Positions 35,224 through 44,417 are shown, numbered from the stretch's first letter. The stretch is 64,000 nt of DNA from an uncultured Tenacibaculum sp. (GCA_947501615.1 CANMWK010000003.1:310001-374000); one strand, 5' to 3'. Translations and numbers: made by a program. The notes: generated from the sequence alone by a model not told the origin.

Positions 35224-37827
35224 TTACTTGATTTCCTTTAAGGTATTCGTAATTAAAAGTTTTAATTGATTTTTATGAGCTTTGGTAGCAATGTTACCAG
35301 TTCCATTACTTACCCAAGATTTAATATTCTTTAGGTTGTATAACGCCATTGCTTTTGCAGCATTTGTATATCTATTTTTACCTCTTCCGTTTACCATACT
35401 CAATAACATTTTAGTGTATTGCGTTTGTAAGTTTTGGCGGAAAGAGTTTACTGACCCGTAAATATCATTTTTGAAAACAGCATTGTTTAAGTCAGTCATA
35501 AATTCTGAAAGGCGGTATTGGTTTCCGTATAACTCAGAATCACTAATACGTTGTAATGTATTTGGATGTAAAATATGACTCAACACTCTTGTTTGATATG
35601 ATAAAATTTGAGTGTGAATTTTTGGATCTTCTGGTCCACTGAAGAAGTTATATCCACGTCTTTGTCTAGCTAAGAAATTATATAATTCTTTAGGTGCTTT
35701 AAATGCATTCGGAGCAAAAATGTAAGTTTTTAAAGCATTCATTGCTCTTTTTTGGTCTGTGTAACTAACAGGAGTGTATGGTTGAGTTTCTCCTGGCTGT
35801 CCAGCCATAGCTCTATCTACATATACACCACCAATAAATCTAGAAATAACATCACCAGCTCTTGCAGCTTGTCCGCTTAATACATAGTATGCATTTCTTA
35901 ATTCTTGATAAGACTCACCAGTTCTAGTTAATTTAGCTTTAATGTTTTTCTTAATGTTATTAGCTAATTTAATACGATCGATAGAATATGAGATTTGATC
36001 GTTAGATAAATCACCAGTCATTACTCTTGGATCAATAGCTTTTCCAGGAGAACGCATATCATCAGCATCGTTACCAAAAATTAACTCTGGCTTTGTAGAC
36101 TGTGCTAATAAAGCATCCATTTCAGTTTTGTTTCCAAATGGAGTATAACCAAATTGAATAGCCCAAACATCATAAGGACCAACAGCTGTATCATAATATT
36201 GACCTTGTTTTGTAGGATCTAGAGTTAAGTTAATTGCAGCATAATCCATAACAGAACCTGTTAAACATTTTCCTTTGATAAACTCAGGATTGGCTAATTC
36301 AGCAGGTGAAAATAACTGACTTGCTTTCATGTTGTGGTTTAACCCTAAAGTATGTCCAACTTCATGCATAATTAAAGCAATCATAGCTTCTTTTTTCATT
36401 CCTTCCATTTCCATATCAGAAGCACCAGTAGCAGCTAATACAGTTTTACCAAACATTGTATTTTCATGCATTACATGTCCTGCAGAACACAATAAATGAT
36501 TGTCTTTATTTAAGAATAAATTTTCATGTGTTTCTTCTTCTGAAGATGAAGCAGCAGCAGCGTTGAATATTTTATCTAAACGAACTCTATTCGTAAAGTG
36601 AACATATTCTAACATAATATCAGCACCTAAAATCTCTCCAGATTTAGGGTTAACAAAACTTGGTCCATATCCACCAAAAGGAGGATTAGGAGAAGAAGTC
36701 CAACGTAAAACATTGTAACGAACGTCACCAGCATCCCAGTCAGCATCATCAGGTTGTACTTTTACAACCATAGCGTTTTTAAAACCTGCTTTTTCAAAAG
36801 CAATATTCCAAGCTAAAACACCTTGTTTAATTGTTTCTCTCCATTCTAATGGAGTAGAATTTTCGATCCACCAAGTAATTGGAGTTACAGGTTCAGAAAC
36901 TGTAGCACTAGGATCTTTTTTTACTAATCTCCATCTGTGTACTAAATCTCTATAATTAATTGTACCCGTACTAGTCATGTCATTTACTTGAGTCGTAAAA
37001 TAACCAACTCTAGGATCATCAAAACGAGTTTCATATCCATCTTTTGGCATGTTCATAAATGTATGGAACACTTTAATAGATACATATCTTCCATCAGTTA
37101 CAGCAGAACTTCCTCCATTTAATACTGAGGGATTGTTATATACATACTCAGTTTTAATATTTGTGTTTTCAGGATAGTTTTTGATAGAATTTACTTTAGA
37201 TTTATTCTTATCAAAACGACCTAATTTAAAAGCGAAAGGAGATCTTCCTGGAAAACTAGGAGCCTTAATTCTAGTTAAAGCTTCAGATAAAAATAATCCA
37301 CTTGCATCAATTAAATATTCTCCTTTTTTATCGTCAGAAGCTAAAACTTTTGCACTTGCAATGATAGCATCACTTGTATTTGCTTCAGCAGATTTAGCGA
37401 TAGCATTGTTTTTATCAAAGAAAAAAGAAGTATTTGGAGCAACAAACTCTATTTTGTTAAAATATTTCTTGATATGAAAAATACTTGATCCTCTATATGA
37501 ACCTCTAAAAGCATTTGCTTCAGTTACACCATCTGCAATTTGAGAGAAATAAATGTAATCTTTATTTAACTGATCTTTTTTAACTAATAATTTTACTGAT
37601 CCCGTTATTGAATCTTGAAAAATAGTGAATAAACCTTCTATTTTAGCACTCTTTTTAGTTAGGTCAGCAATAGTTTTTTCAGGCTTTTTCTTTGGTTTTT
37701 CAGGCATTTCAGTTTTTGCCTTACCTTTTTTCTTTTTTCTTCTTTGCGCATCGATATCGTTACTACTTAAAAGTAATAATGCCAAGAAGATAGATAATAC
37801 TAATCTTGGTTTTTTAATAAACATCAT
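35224..37827 (-). CDS. secreted zinc-dependent metalloprotease (metzincin, DUF5117/DUF5118 type)
   Basis: 867 aa with N-terminal signal/anchor (LSIFLALLLLSSNDIDAQ), then a Lys-rich stretch (RRKKKKGKAKTEMPEKPKKK) and the mature protein. Zinc motif HEVGHTLGLNHN at 488-499 is a canonical metzincin HExxHxxGxxH. Flanking segments DVRYNVLRWTSSPNPPFGGYGPSF and GSVMDYAAIN (Met-turn) match the large Bacteroidota DUF5117/DUF4953 proteases. Probably exported to the envelope or secreted. Substrate unknown. Monocistronic, with a terminator and a gap of 85 bases upstream. Confidence 0.9.
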   Translation of the reverse strand: MMFIKKPRLVLSIFLALLLLSSNDIDAQRRKKKKGKAKTEMPEKPKKKPEKTIADLTKKSAKIEGLFTIFQDSITGSVKLLVKKDQLNKDYIYFSQIADGVTEANAFRGSYRGSSIFHIKKYFNKIEFVAPNTSFFFDKNNAIAKSAEANTSDAIIASAKVLASDDKKGEYLIDASGLFLSEALTRIKAPSFPGRSPFAFKLGRFDKNKSKVNSIKNYPENTNIKTEYVYNNPSVLNGGSSAVTDGRYVSIKVFHTFMNMPKDGYETRFDDPRVGYFTTQVNDMTSTGTINYRDLVHRWRLVKKDPSATVSEPVTPITWWIENSTPLEWRETIKQGVLAWNIAFEKAGFKNAMVVKVQPDDADWDAGDVRYNVLRWTSSPNPPFGGYGPSFVNPKSGEILGADIMLEYVHFTNRVRLDKIFNAAAASSSEEETHENLFLNKDNHLLCSAGHVMHENTMFGKTVLAATGASDMEMEGMKKEAMIALIMHEVGHTLGLNHNMKASQLFSPAELANPEFIKGKCLTGSVMDYAAINLTLDPTKQGQYYDTAVGPYDVWAIQFGYTPFGNKTEMDALLAQSTKPELIFGNDADDMRSPGKAIDPRVMTGDLSNDQISYSIDRIKLANNIKKNIKAKLTRTGESYQELRNAYYVLSGQAARAGDVISRFIGGVYVDRAMAGQPGETQPYTPVSYTDQKRAMNALKTYIFAPNAFKAPKELYNFLARQRRGYNFFSGPEDPKIHTQILSYQTRVLSHILHPNTLQRISDSELYGNQYRLSEFMTDLNNAVFKNDIYGSVNSFRQNLQTQYTKMLLSMVNGRGKNRYTNAAKAMALYNLKNIKSWVSNGTGNIATKAHKNQLKLLITNTLKEIK

Positions 37828-37895
37828 ACTATGTTTTTTGAATTGATTTTTCTAATTACTTATAAAAGTATTATTAAAATTGTTAAACGGTTGTT

Positions 37896-37914
37896 AACGA
37901 TTTAATAAATCGTT
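37896..37914. other. hairpin at the 3' end of the YdeI-like gene
   Basis: AACGATTT-AAT-AAATCGTT, 8-bp stem, touching the stop codon at 37913. It overlaps GTTAAACGGTTGTTAACG (37882-37899), which also fits GTTAA-N6-GTTAACG. Confidence 0.4.
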
Positions 37915-38482
37915 ATCGTTGTCTTTTAATATTATTATTACAATATTCAATAATTTTAGCAATTCTATTTTTTCTAGTTTCTTCTCTTTTTGCCAAAAAC
38001 AGCCAATATAAAAAACTCTTTTTAGCTGAAGGAGGAAACTTCTTATAGTTAGAAAATGCGATTAGATTATTATCGAAAGCAATTTGTAATTCTTCTGGAA
38101 TTATCAGATTTTCCACACTATCTAAAGAAGTCCAACTTCCATTTTCCTTTGCGATTTGGATAGATCGTAAACCGCTTTTATGCATTAAATTTTGGGAAAT
38201 TAAAGCTTCAACATAATTTTTATTAACCTTGCTCCATACACTTTTAGGTTTTCTTGGGCAGAAATATTGTTGTCGTTTTCCGTCTCCTAAGCTTTTAACT
38301 GTAGCATCTATCCAACCAAAACATAATGCAACCTTTACCGCTTCTTCCCAACGCATAGAGGGAATTTTTGTTGCTACTTTATAAAAAATCAAATAAACAC
38401 CTTGATAGTCGTTATGATTTTTAAGTAACCATTCATACCATTCAGTATCTGTTTTAAAATACAAAAAAGGTTTTTCTTCCAT
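37913..38482 (-). CDS. YdeI/OmpD-associated family protein
   Basis: 189 aa, cytosolic. The family pattern is clear: EWYEWLLKNHNDYQGVYLIFYK, WEEAVKVALCFGWIDATVKSLGDGKRQQYFCPRKPKSVWSKVNK (a segment typical of the family), and the C-terminal FPPSAKKSFLYWLFLAKREETRKNRI. Members have been linked to bacteriocin or peptide resistance in other bacteria; here that is only by family. Eight bases separate it from the upstream M28-like gene, so co-transcription is likely. Confidence 0.85.
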   Translation of the reverse strand: MEEKPFLYFKTDTEWYEWLLKNHNDYQGVYLIFYKVATKIPSMRWEEAVKVALCFGWIDATVKSLGDGKRQQYFCPRKPKSVWSKVNKNYVEALISQNLMHKSGLRSIQIAKENGSWTSLDSVENLIIPEELQIAFDNNLIAFSNYKKFPPSAKKSFLYWLFLAKREETRKNRIAKIIEYCNNNIKRQR

Positions 38483-38490
38483 TTACGTTT

Positions 38491-39822
38491 CTATCGAATA
38501 ACTTTAGAAGGAAAACTAACAATGCTTTCGTGACCATTTGCGCCAACAGCACTAATTCCAAAGAAAAAATTATCAATTACAATTCCGTCTAATATAAACT
38601 CATTTACGTTTTCTATATATTTGAAATGATCCCAAGTTGGAGACGTGGTATCTCTCCAATAAATCTTATATCCTTTAGCACCTTTTACAGGATCCCATTT
38701 AAATTTAGCAGATGCTTGAACAATCCCTCCAATACCTACATTTTTTGGCGAAGGTGGAGCAGAAGCTATACTTGCTAGGTTAATGGCATTCACAGCAGTT
38801 AATTTTTTAGCATACTCAAAGTTTACAAATTTTAAACGGTCACCATATTCTATACCATTTTCAATCCTAATATCTTGATGCTGTTGTGTGTAGTTTTCAT
38901 GTGCTTCCATGATTCTAATACCAGGGAAACCAGCATCGTTAAAAGGTCTATGGTGCCCGCCACGACCAAAACGATCTAATCTATAAATCATTTTTGGATT
39001 CATTTCAGGCATATAGGTTTTTGTAGTTTTATAAATATATCTAGCAAGTTGTCTTGAAACTCCATCTACTTCACCACCATAAAAACGACGCGATCTTCGC
39101 TGTTGCTCTGTTTCTGTTGGAGGAGTAGGTTCAGAAAAAATTCTAAACGTTCTATTGTCAATTACTCCATCTACACCTTTTATATTACCAATCATATCAT
39201 TATTCATAATACCTACAATATTCCAACCTTTATTTTTAGCATAGTTAGCTAACCCTTTTCCTCCAAACAAACCTTGTTCTTCACCAGACAAGCCCACATA
39301 AATAATACTATTTTCAAATTTATATTTACTTAATACTCTAGCAGTTTCAATAGCACCTGCCATTCCTGTTGCATTATCATTAGCCCCAGGAGCATCATCT
39401 GTATAATTGTTAGGATCGGTAATACGAGAATCAATATCACCACTCATGATAATATAATTATTAGGGTTTTTAGTCCCTTTTTGAATGGCAACTACATTTA
39501 CTACCCAAACGTCTTTAGTAATTCTTTGGTTAGTTCCTTTTTTAACAAGATCTTTCTGGTAAAAAACATCTAAACAATTATTACAATTTTTAGAAATACT
39601 TTCAAATTCCTTTTTTATCCAACGTCTAGCAGCTCCAATTCCTCTAGTGTTTGATATAGTATCGCTCAAAGTATGTCGAGTTCCAAAATCAGCAAGTGTT
39701 TTGATATCAGCTTTAATTCTTTTAGAAGAGATATTATTGATAATATCATAGATTTTTGTATCGGTTTGTGAATAGGAAATTATAGAAATTAGAAGGGTTA
39801 AAATAAAAAAGAATTTTTTCAT
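38491..39822 (-). CDS. secreted M28-family peptidase-like protein with fibronectin-like C-terminus
   Basis: 443 aa from the ATG at 39822 (signal peptide MKKFFFILTLLISIISYSQ); a TTG further upstream is unlikely. M28 features: DAPGANDNATG (Asp149), SGEEQGLFG (Glu181/182), NNDMIGN and a late His in HENYTQQHQ. Canonical M28 enzymes have His in the first metal motif (GHxDS); here it reads GDIDSR, Asp129. The C-terminal ~90 residues (SAPPSPKNVGIGG ... YKIYWRDTTSPTW) look like a fibronectin type III domain. Active or binding-only state is uncertain. Confidence 0.85.
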   Translation of the reverse strand: MKKFFFILTLLISIISYSQTDTKIYDIINNISSKRIKADIKTLADFGTRHTLSDTISNTRGIGAARRWIKKEFESISKNCNNCLDVFYQKDLVKKGTNQRITKDVWVVNVVAIQKGTKNPNNYIIMSGDIDSRITDPNNYTDDAPGANDNATGMAGAIETARVLSKYKFENSIIYVGLSGEEQGLFGGKGLANYAKNKGWNIVGIMNNDMIGNIKGVDGVIDNRTFRIFSEPTPPTETEQQRRSRRFYGGEVDGVSRQLARYIYKTTKTYMPEMNPKMIYRLDRFGRGGHHRPFNDAGFPGIRIMEAHENYTQQHQDIRIENGIEYGDRLKFVNFEYAKKLTAVNAINLASIASAPPSPKNVGIGGIVQASAKFKWDPVKGAKGYKIYWRDTTSPTWDHFKYIENVNEFILDGIVIDNFFFGISAVGANGHESIVSFPSKVIR

Positions 39823-39919
39823 TATGTCGTTATGTTTTTTCAGTATAAAAATACGAAACAAAAAAGAGAATGTACTCGGTATACATTCTCTTTAACAGAT
39901 TCAACAATGATGTTTAAAT

Positions 39920-40315
39920 TTATTCTCTATCCAATTTTTTAGTCAAATAAAAACCTAAAAGTAATGCAAGTCCACCACATAAAAAGATAGAAGAAGTATA
40001 GAAAACTCCAGCATCTATAGCTACTCTATTTTCTTCAATAGCCTTAAATTGAGTTTCAAAAGGAGTAGCAAAATTATGACTTAAAATAGCGCCTAATAAA
40101 ATTCCAACTCCTATTCCCATTAATAATAATGCAAAATTTAAAATGATAATTCTTCCGGTTAACGTTGATTTTTTTCTTTCTCCCTTTGAAAATATTTTTG
40201 CCTCTAATCCTTTTTCAATTAAAGCTAAACGTTCTCTATTTCGAGTAGAAAGATATAAATAGAAAATTCCAAAAACTAAAGCGAAAAAAAAGATAAATAC
40301 AATTGCTACTTCCAT
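39920..40315 (-). CDS. DUF6249-like small membrane protein
   Basis: 131 aa with three hydrophobic helices: about 3-22, 55-78 and 105-125, and a cytosolic stretch with NRERLALIEKGLEAKIF, which matches the DUF6249 pattern common in Bacteroidota. Function unknown. In related genomes I recall this family next to ECF sigma-factor genes; here the sigma gene lies 580 bases away on the other strand. Confidence 0.72.
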   Translation of the reverse strand: MEVAIVFIFFFALVFGIFYLYLSTRNRERLALIEKGLEAKIFSKGERKKSTLTGRIIILNFALLLMGIGVGILLGAILSHNFATPFETQFKAIEENRVAIDAGVFYTSSIFLCGGLALLLGFYLTKKLDRE

Positions 40316-40503
40316 ATATATTTGTTTTAAATGTTATTATTTTATTTGTAGTTGAGACTTAGACGGTATAGAAAAGGTTACAACTTTTATAAAAAAAATT
40401 AAATTATATGATTATTACAGTTGAATTTTTTGGATATCTGTTTTAATTATAATACTTGTTTTTCATTAAAATCACTAACGATAATCAGGTTTTGACTTTA
40501 GTT

Positions 40504-40576
40504 TGTCTTGAGCGATAGTTGAAAGACTCGACCTGATAGTGGAAAAATTAAGCTAAAGATTTTTGTCATGTACAAA
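40504..40576 (+). repeat. REP relic joined to dispersed repeat copy 1
   Basis: TGTCTTGAGCGATAGTTGAAAG then ACTCGACCTGATA matches the arms of the 14121 element after loss of the middle. It runs directly into GGAAAAATTAAGCTAAAG and ATTTTTGTCATGTAC, shared with copies at 50033 and 60719. Confidence 0.7.
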
Positions 40577-40858
40577 GAAATGATAGCTATTCAAATTATA
40601 TATTATACGATTTATGATTAAAAACTTCGTATAAATTAGTCGAATTATTTTTTTCTTCATACAAGGCAAAAAAATAAAGCATAGCTTTAGTTACGGTTGC
40701 TTTTTTAAACAAAGTAGGAAGGGAAAAGAAACGACTAATATGCGAAATTTTTAGTCGTTAATCGTATTACTGTAGAAAACAGATAATATACTATTTGTTC
40801 ATATTCTTGTATCTTTATAAAGAGATTAAAAATGCTGATGAAAATTATTGAATTTTTT

Positions 40859-40888
40859 TGTAACCTTTTTTAATAGCATATAGTCTTA
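40859..40888 (+). promoter_or_regulatory. ECF-type promoter, probably self-activated
   Basis: TGTAACCTTTTTT (from 40859) with AGTCTTA (40882-40888) resembles the GTAAC/GTCTTA sites I recall upstream of flavobacterial ECF sigma genes. It ends 6 bases before the ATG, so the transcript would be nearly leaderless. Confidence 0.5.
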
Positions 40889-40894
40889 CACAAA

Positions 40895-41479
40895 ATGACT
40901 ATTAAAAACGACCAAACTTATATTTCAAAAACCTTAGCAGGTGATACTAATTCTTTTGCTTTTTTAGTGGAGAAATATAAAATTATGGTATATAGTTTAG
41001 CTATGAAAATGCTTAATAATAAGGAAGAAGCAGAAGAAGTATCTCAAGATACGTTTGTAAAAGCATTTAAAAATTTAAGTAAATTTAAAGGAGAATCGAA
41101 ATTTTCTACATGGTTATATAAAATAGCATATAGGAATTGTCTGGATCTTATCAAGAAAAAAGAAAAAAAATATAAAACAACTACTATTGATGAAGTTACA
41201 GTACATAAAATAAAAAGTACAGATAATATTTTAGAACAAATAACTAAAAAGGAAAGAGCTTTATTATTAAAATCTTGTTTAGAGAAGTTACCAGAACAGG
41301 AACGATCTATTTTGTGGATGTTTTATTTTGATGAATTAAGTTTAGTTGAAATTACAGAAATTACTGAATTGACACTATCCAATATTAAAGTAATATTACA
41401 TAGGGCTAGAAAAAGATTAGTATCAGTTATCAACAAGAATGTTAAATCAGAATTGATTAATAATTATGGAGAATACTAA
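40895..41479 (+). CDS. ECF-type RNA polymerase sigma factor
   Basis: 194 aa. Region 2 (FLVEKYKIMVYSLAMKMLNNKEEAEEVSQDTFVKAF ... FSTWLYKIAYRNCLDLI, split here at residues 20-85) and region 4 (LPEQERSILWMFYFDELSLVEITEITELTLSNIKVILHRARKRL at about 130-175) are both intact. It overlaps the next gene by 14 bases, the arrangement expected for a sigma/anti-sigma pair. A self-type promoter lies directly upstream. Confidence 0.93.
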   Translation: MTIKNDQTYISKTLAGDTNSFAFLVEKYKIMVYSLAMKMLNNKEEAEEVSQDTFVKAFKNLSKFKGESKFSTWLYKIAYRNCLDLIKKKEKKYKTTTIDEVTVHKIKSTDNILEQITKKERALLLKSCLEKLPEQERSILWMFYFDELSLVEITEITELTLSNIKVILHRARKRLVSVINKNVKSELINNYGEY

Positions 41480-41882
41480 AGAAGATAAATCATTAGAACT
41501 CTTTAATGCAAAGTATATTAAAGAGTTAGAAGGAGATGTTCCATCTTTTAATTTTACAGATACCGTAATGGATTTTATTCTTAAAGAAGAGCTAGAAAAT
41601 GCTAAAATATTTGAATATACTCCATTAATTTCTAAACGAGTATGGGTACTTTTATCAATACCATTTGTTTGTGCTATTTTATACCTCATAAGTTTATCCA
41701 GTTCGGTTACATTTTTCGATCTAGATATTAAGCTTACCTTTCCTGAGTTTACCTTGTTTGACGCTTTTAAAACACTTTCAATTACTAATTCAACGTTATA
41801 TTTTATTAGCTTTTTTGTAGTCTTAACATTGAGTCAGGTTTATTTTTTGAAAAAACGATTTGAAAAAGTAATTAGAATTTAA
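41466..41882 (+). CDS. membrane protein, probable anti-sigma factor
   Basis: 138 aa. A soluble N-terminal part (ELFNAKYIKELEGDVPSFNFTDTVM) is followed by two TM helices (about 59-80 and 107-127). There is no HxxxCxxC zinc motif. Translational overlap with the ECF sigma gene and its small membrane-anchored size suggest it holds the sigma factor at the membrane; no domain shows this directly. Confidence 0.7.
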   Translation: MENTKEDKSLELFNAKYIKELEGDVPSFNFTDTVMDFILKEELENAKIFEYTPLISKRVWVLLSIPFVCAILYLISLSSSVTFFDLDIKLTFPEFTLFDAFKTLSITNSTLYFISFFVVLTLSQVYFLKKRFEKVIRI

Positions 41883-42187
41883 AGTTTTGTTTATTAATTA
41901 CTTATGATGTTTTGTTTTTTGAACTCAATAGTTAAAATATGTTAAAAAATCATTATATTCACATCAGTAATTAATAATTTTTGAGTACACGTTTTATACA
42001 TAATTGTAAGCATTTTATAATTTGATGATGATATTCTATAAAATATTATGGTTCTATGTTTTAAGAAATTATACATTAGCAACCATAGTAGAATTGAGTT
42101 ATCTTATTTTAATTCTTCATTTTAGGAAATTAAATCAATTCTTATAATTTTATGTTGATTACTGTAGTCAGTATAAATACATAATAT
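41883..42187. other. intergenic region, no supported gene
   Basis: 305 bases. A 41-codon frame begins at the double ATG near 42024 (MMIFYKILWFYVL...) but has no supporting context. No repeat or hairpin stands out. Confidence 0.5.
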
Positions 42188-42397
42188 ATGAAAAAAAACT
42201 CTTTTTTAATCGTATTAATTTTTTCTTTTTTTGCTTTTGCTTGCGGAGATAAAAAAGCGGAGGAAGAAAAGAAAAAAGTTGAAGAACTAGAACAACAAAT
42301 AGAGGCTGTAAGTAAAGAAGTAAGCGATGAAGTAGATTCTTTACAGAAAGAAGCAGAAGAAATAGAGAATGAATTAAAAGCTTTGGATAACCTATAA
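42188..42397 (+). CDS. small coiled-coil lipoprotein (Lpp-like)
   Basis: 69 aa. Lipobox FAFACGDK (Cys19), then one uninterrupted Glu/Lys-rich helix with heptad spacing (KKVEELEQQIEAVSKEVSDEV and so on) to the C-terminus. It resembles Braun-type small lipoproteins in shape, though the C-terminal Lys used for murein linkage is absent (ends ALDNL). The next gene begins 10 bases later and encodes another coiled-coil envelope protein, so the two probably act together. Confidence 0.72.
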   Translation: MKKNSFLIVLIFSFFAFACGDKKAEEEKKKVEELEQQIEAVSKEVSDEVDSLQKEAEEIENELKALDNL

Positions 42398-42407
42398 AAT
42401 TAAACAG

Positions 42408-43088
42408 ATGAAATTTTCAAAATATATACTAATTGCATTATTGATAGGTTTTATAAGTACTGCAAATGCACAGAAATCTAAAGAAGCACGAAAAGCTAAA
42501 AAAGAATTAGCAAAACAGAAGAAAGCTGCTTTTAAAGAGAAGAAGGCAGAAATGAAAGATAAAAAGAAAGCATTAAAAGAAAAGAAAGCAGAAATTAAAG
42601 CTGAAAAAAAGGAATTAAAGGCTGAGAAAGATAAAATTTTAGGTGATCATAAGGAAAAGATGAAAGGGATGTCTAAAGAAGAAAAAAAGGCATACCTAGA
42701 GGCTAATCCTGATTTGAAAGAAAAATTATCAGCACATAAAGAGGCAACTAAAGAAAAACGAAAAGCATTAAAAGCTAAGAAGAAAGCTTTTAAAAATGAA
42801 AAAGCAAACGCAGTTCAACAAAGAATAGAAAATAAAAAAGAAAAGATTGCTTTTTTTGAAGATAAAAACGCCAAGGCTAGAACAAAAATAACGAAGACTA
42901 AAGAGCGTTTAGAAGCACAAAAAACATCTGGAGAAATTACTGAAGAACAGTACAAAGAAAAGATGGAAAAAGTGGCTAAAATAGAGGCAAGAATACAAAA
43001 ACACGACACTAAAGTATTAAAAATGAAATCTAAGCTTGCAAAAAGCGAAGAAAAATTAGAAAAACTGAATACAAAAAAAGAAAATTAA
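42408..43088 (+). CDS. exported Lys/Glu-rich coiled-coil protein
   Basis: 226 aa. Signal peptide (MKFSKYILIALLIGFISTANAQ), then nearly all Lys, Glu and Ala in helical heptads (KEKKAEMKDKKKALKEKKAE ...), predicted to form a long coiled coil or filament. No known domain. It forms a two-gene unit with the preceding small lipoprotein and ends just before a bidirectional terminator. Periplasmic spacer or scaffold is a guess. Confidence 0.7.
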   Translation: MKFSKYILIALLIGFISTANAQKSKEARKAKKELAKQKKAAFKEKKAEMKDKKKALKEKKAEIKAEKKELKAEKDKILGDHKEKMKGMSKEEKKAYLEANPDLKEKLSAHKEATKEKRKALKAKKKAFKNEKANAVQQRIENKKEKIAFFEDKNAKARTKITKTKERLEAQKTSGEITEEQYKEKMEKVAKIEARIQKHDTKVLKMKSKLAKSEEKLEKLNTKKEN

Positions 43089-43108
43089 AAATACGTGTCG
43101 AAGTGTAT

Positions 43109-43139
43109 AAAAGCGTTCAAATTTTTGGACGCTTTTTTT
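43109..43139. terminator. bidirectional terminator between convergent genes
   Basis: AAAAGCGTTC (43109-43118) pairs with GGACGCTTTT (43127-43136), one wobble; T-run 43133-43139 for the plus strand. The 3' edge touches the stop codon of the minus-strand gene. Confidence 0.8.
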
Positions 43140-44310
43140 ATTGTTTTAAAAATCGAACCGTTGTTATTTTACCATTGTTTACCTCATAAATAGCTACAGT
43201 TTTAAAACTTTTTCCATTGATAGTTATTTGCTGTTCATCTATAACTTTATTGCCTTTTATTATTCTATTTAAAACCTTGCAATGTAAATCTTTAATAGTT
43301 TTAAGCATAGGACCGTATACTAATTTCATTTTTTCTTTTCCTTCATAATTCAACTTATCTAAATACGTATACACTTTAATATCTTCACTGTAAGTAGCTA
43401 AAAAAGCTTCTAAATCTCTTTTATTATAAGCTTCAAGTTGCTTTTTTACAATATGCCTAGGTGATTCTTCAGCAACAAAGGCTAACTTTGTTGCGTCTTT
43501 ATTCACAGTAATTCTTGTTATATTATTAATTTCTTCATCTGAAAATCTATGAAAAAGAGACCATCCTTTATCTTTTTGTGGATGATACTTAAAAATCATA
43601 TTCTTATTAGGAATTAATAAAGTTCCGTCTGGAAGCCAACAAATATCCTGATTTTCAATAGTACTTGTTATAAATTTTTTCTCTAAAGTTTTAGGATTTA
43701 ACGACAAAACATCCCATCGATTATTATTTTTTTTCATGAAACTAATCAAGTTAGAGTTAGGGATTTTATGAAATGACCTTCCTACATTTTTCATAATTGC
43801 GATGCTTTTCTGTAATTTAATGTCAGTAACATTTAACTCTAAAGAATCGTTAACAATAGCAGAAGAAATTACAGTATTGGCATCAAACCAAAGCGGATAA
43901 GCAACTACTAGATTTTTAATAATTTCTTTGTTAGTACCAGTATGTATATCATATTCATAAAAACGTTGTTTACCATCAGTATCTAACCGAACAGCAGATA
44001 TATTATTCGAATTTGGGATACGTTGCGGAGAGTATTCTCCTCCTTTTGGTGTGTCATTTATAAATGTAACTTTTCCTGTTGTAATAGTGTATTTTGCAAT
44101 ATCAGTCTGTTTGTTCCTAGTAGATGAAAATATTATGGTATTATCATCATAAAAATGAGGTTGATTATCATAGGCCTTAGTATTGGAAATGTTTTTAGGA
44201 TTAGTAACTATCCACTCACTACCTTTTTTTTGAATATCAAAAAGATATACATCAGTATTCACTTGAGCAAATGAAATAAAAGGAACCAATAATAAGAGTA
44301 TTTTTTTCAT
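43138..44310 (-). CDS. exported TolB-like propeller fused to a SnoaL-like domain
   Basis: 390 aa. Signal peptide (MKKILLLLVPFISFAQ). Residues about 25-270 hold WD40/TolB-like blades (KAYDNQPHFYDDNTIIFSSTRNKQTDIA, GGEYSPQRIPNSNNISAVRLD, FDANTVISSAIVNDS). Residues about 285-390 look like a SnoaL/NTF2-like domain (QLEAYNKRDLEAFLATYSEDIKVYTY ... EQQITINGKSFKTVAIYEVNNGKITTVRFL). The two together are unusual. No catalytic residue can be named. Confidence 0.72.
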   Translation of the reverse strand: MKKILLLLVPFISFAQVNTDVYLFDIQKKGSEWIVTNPKNISNTKAYDNQPHFYDDNTIIFSSTRNKQTDIAKYTITTGKVTFINDTPKGGEYSPQRIPNSNNISAVRLDTDGKQRFYEYDIHTGTNKEIIKNLVVAYPLWFDANTVISSAIVNDSLELNVTDIKLQKSIAIMKNVGRSFHKIPNSNLISFMKKNNNRWDVLSLNPKTLEKKFITSTIENQDICWLPDGTLLIPNKNMIFKYHPQKDKGWSLFHRFSDEEINNITRITVNKDATKLAFVAEESPRHIVKKQLEAYNKRDLEAFLATYSEDIKVYTYLDKLNYEGKEKMKLVYGPMLKTIKDLHCKVLNRIIKGNKVIDEQQITINGKSFKTVAIYEVNNGKITTVRFLKQ

Positions 44311-44417
44311 AAAAGTAATTTTTAGTTTTTAAAGGTAATAAAACTAGTGTCAATAGCGAAATTAGGATGAAAATGGATAATACATCCCATTATTTCTGTA
44401 GATATAATTTTTAATAG

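Larger units (their letters stand above)
40316..40894. other. intergenic region with repeat relics
   Basis: 579 bases without a supported gene. It holds a collapsed REP relic (40504-40538), a dispersed repeat copy (to 40576), an 8-bp inverted repeat ACGACTAA (40731-40738) / TTAGTCGT (40751-40758), and the ECF promoter at its end. Confidence 0.6.

Noticed and set aside
37882-37899. Third GTTAA-N6-GTTAACG match, upstream of the metzincin gene
   Set aside because: Overlaps a terminator-like hairpin and has no -7 box at the right distance; kept only as a weak candidate.
42024-42148. 41-codon frame with a hydrophobic stretch after the anti-sigma-like gene
   Set aside because: Possible small membrane peptide, but no promoter, no homology I recognise and chance is likely in AT-rich DNA.
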